A DNA stretch of 64,000 nt from positions 2,790,001-2,854,000 of the forward strand of contig NZ_CP092430.2 of the NCBI RefSeq assembly GCF_022374935.2. Reading direction: 5' to 3'. Position numbers and translations under genes: made by a program. How positions within the stretch are numbered: position 1 is the stretch's first letter; every line of letters starts with the position of its first letter. Positions 63,581 through 64,000 of the stretch are shown here, in pieces. Origin of the DNA: Mycolicibacter virginiensis. Lineage in GTDB: Bacteria > Actinomycetota > Actinomycetes > Mycobacteriales > Mycobacteriaceae. The notes beneath the pieces were generated by a model that did not search any database, had not been told where the DNA came from, and saw only the letters and a list, made by a program, of their open reading frames with translations.

Positions 63581-64000
63581 GATGGCAACCTCAGGATGTT
63601 CGTATTTCCACGTCCAGTGCCGACCGAACCCACGCTTACCGGTGCACCTGACTCGGGAGCATGGATCATAAAGCCGTTGCCGACGTAGATGCCGGTGTGA
63701 TGAGTTCCTGTTCCCGGGTATTCGCCCGATCCCCCGAAGACAAGTACGTCGCCGGCCTGCGCTTGAGCGGCGGCTTGACCGCTGCTCAGACCACCCCCGC
63801 CGTCCGGGTGGATGAAGGTTGAGTTGGTATCGATCGCGTTGGTGCCCATGCCCGTGTCGAAGCCGGCGCCCTGCTGCACCGAGTAGCGGACCAGGCCGCC
63901 GCAGTCGTAGCCAATGCGGTTCGTATCTCCGTATGCGTCAGCGTCGCCGCCGTCGGGAACACCGCGTGTGGGGCCGTCGACCGACTGGTTGCCGCCCCAG
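63577..64000 (-). CDS. NlpC/P60 peptidase, C-terminal part (cut by window edge)
   Basis: At least 140 aa reading off the right edge without a stop. The catalytic Cys lies in IGYDCGGLVRYSV (about position 63905), the His in HHTGIYVGNG (about 63695), and a third polar residue follows in MIHAPESG. NlpC/P60 (C40) enzymes cut peptidoglycan stem peptides. Coupled to the lipoprotein gene downstream. In mobile elements such peptidases open the cell wall for transfer, usually as part of a larger protein with a lytic transglycosylase domain; the upstream part is outside the window. Confidence 0.88.
   Translation of the reverse strand, partial: WGGNQSVDGPTRGVPDGGDADAYGDTNRIGYDCGGLVRYSVQQGAGFDTGMGTNAIDTNSTFIHPDGGGGLSSGQAAAQAQAGDVLVFGGSGEYPGTGTHHTGIYVGNGFMIHAPESGAPVSVGSVGTGRGNTNILRLPS

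Overview
The window is high-GC actinobacterial DNA from a mycobacterium (Mycobacteriaceae). The evidence is a PE/PPE locus at the left edge, the phosphatidylinositol-mannoside operon (pgsA, patA, pimA), an MmpS-like secreted protein, and a gene order on the left (yebC, pdxT, tesB, pdxS, then Nudix, pimA, patA, pgsA, HIT, thrS) that matches my memory of the Rv2603c-Rv2614c neighbourhood of M. tuberculosis, with insertions. No database search was possible; family names rest on motifs, length and synteny.

Layout. (1) 1-2.44 kb: PE gene translationally coupled to a PPE-PPW gene, followed by a second closely related PPE cut by the window edge. (2) 2.44-3.70 kb: intergenic, no convincing gene. (3) 3.70-17.55 kb: core genes on the minus strand: yebC, an ABC1 kinase, pdxT/tesB/pdxS (pyridoxal phosphate synthesis), a TetR regulator facing a CoQ4-like gene, an alcohol dehydrogenase, then a tightly overlapped operon thrS-HIT-pgsA-patA-pimA-Nudix. 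(4) 17.68-33.02 kb: mixed metabolic genes (SseB-like, thioesterase, DUF1990, nitronate monooxygenase, cupin, Fe-S type regulator with a 7Fe ferredoxin, crotonase, acyl-CoA synthetase, DedA, carotenoid oxygenase with a divergent TetR, ferritin-like hydrolase, MmpS-like protein, giant LuxR).

(5) 33.10 kb: the 3' half of a tRNA-Val(CAC) gene with its terminator. This is what a tRNA-targeting integrase leaves at one end of an element, so I read it as an attachment-site junction. From here to about 46.2 kb lies the backbone of an actinomycete integrative and conjugative element (AICE): a set of overlapping small minus-strand genes, an FtsK/TraB-type DNA pump, a bidirectional promoter with phased repeats, two excisionase-like proteins, a DUF2637/SpdB-type membrane protein, a primase-polymerase/DUF3987 replication protein, and directly behind it an array of 15 GGGTAC motifs in two mirror-image halves that looks like an iteron origin. 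No integrase is visible, so the element probably continues beyond the right edge or has been rearranged. (6) 46.3-55.2 kb: cargo. Membrane proteins, a stand-alone PD-(D/E)xK nuclease resembling CdiA tRNase toxins, and a five-gene leftward operon: beta-class methyltransferase fused to an Mrr-like nuclease domain, DUF4365 nuclease-like protein, a 387-aa unknown, a phospholipase-D-like protein, and an Abi_C protein. It has the composition of an anti-phage system and does not match a named type that I recognise.

(7) 55.4-57.4 kb: full-length leuA with a 13-aa leucine-rich leader peptide and overlapping hairpins, in an unusual location. (8) 57.4-64.0 kb: a second accessory stretch: an 88-aa protein coupled to a divergent MurB-like protein, a HipB-like DNA-binding protein, small membrane proteins, a serine resolvase with a recognisable res site, DUF3800, a lipoprotein and an NlpC/P60 peptidase truncated by the window end. 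The last two suggest the edge of a second conjugation module.
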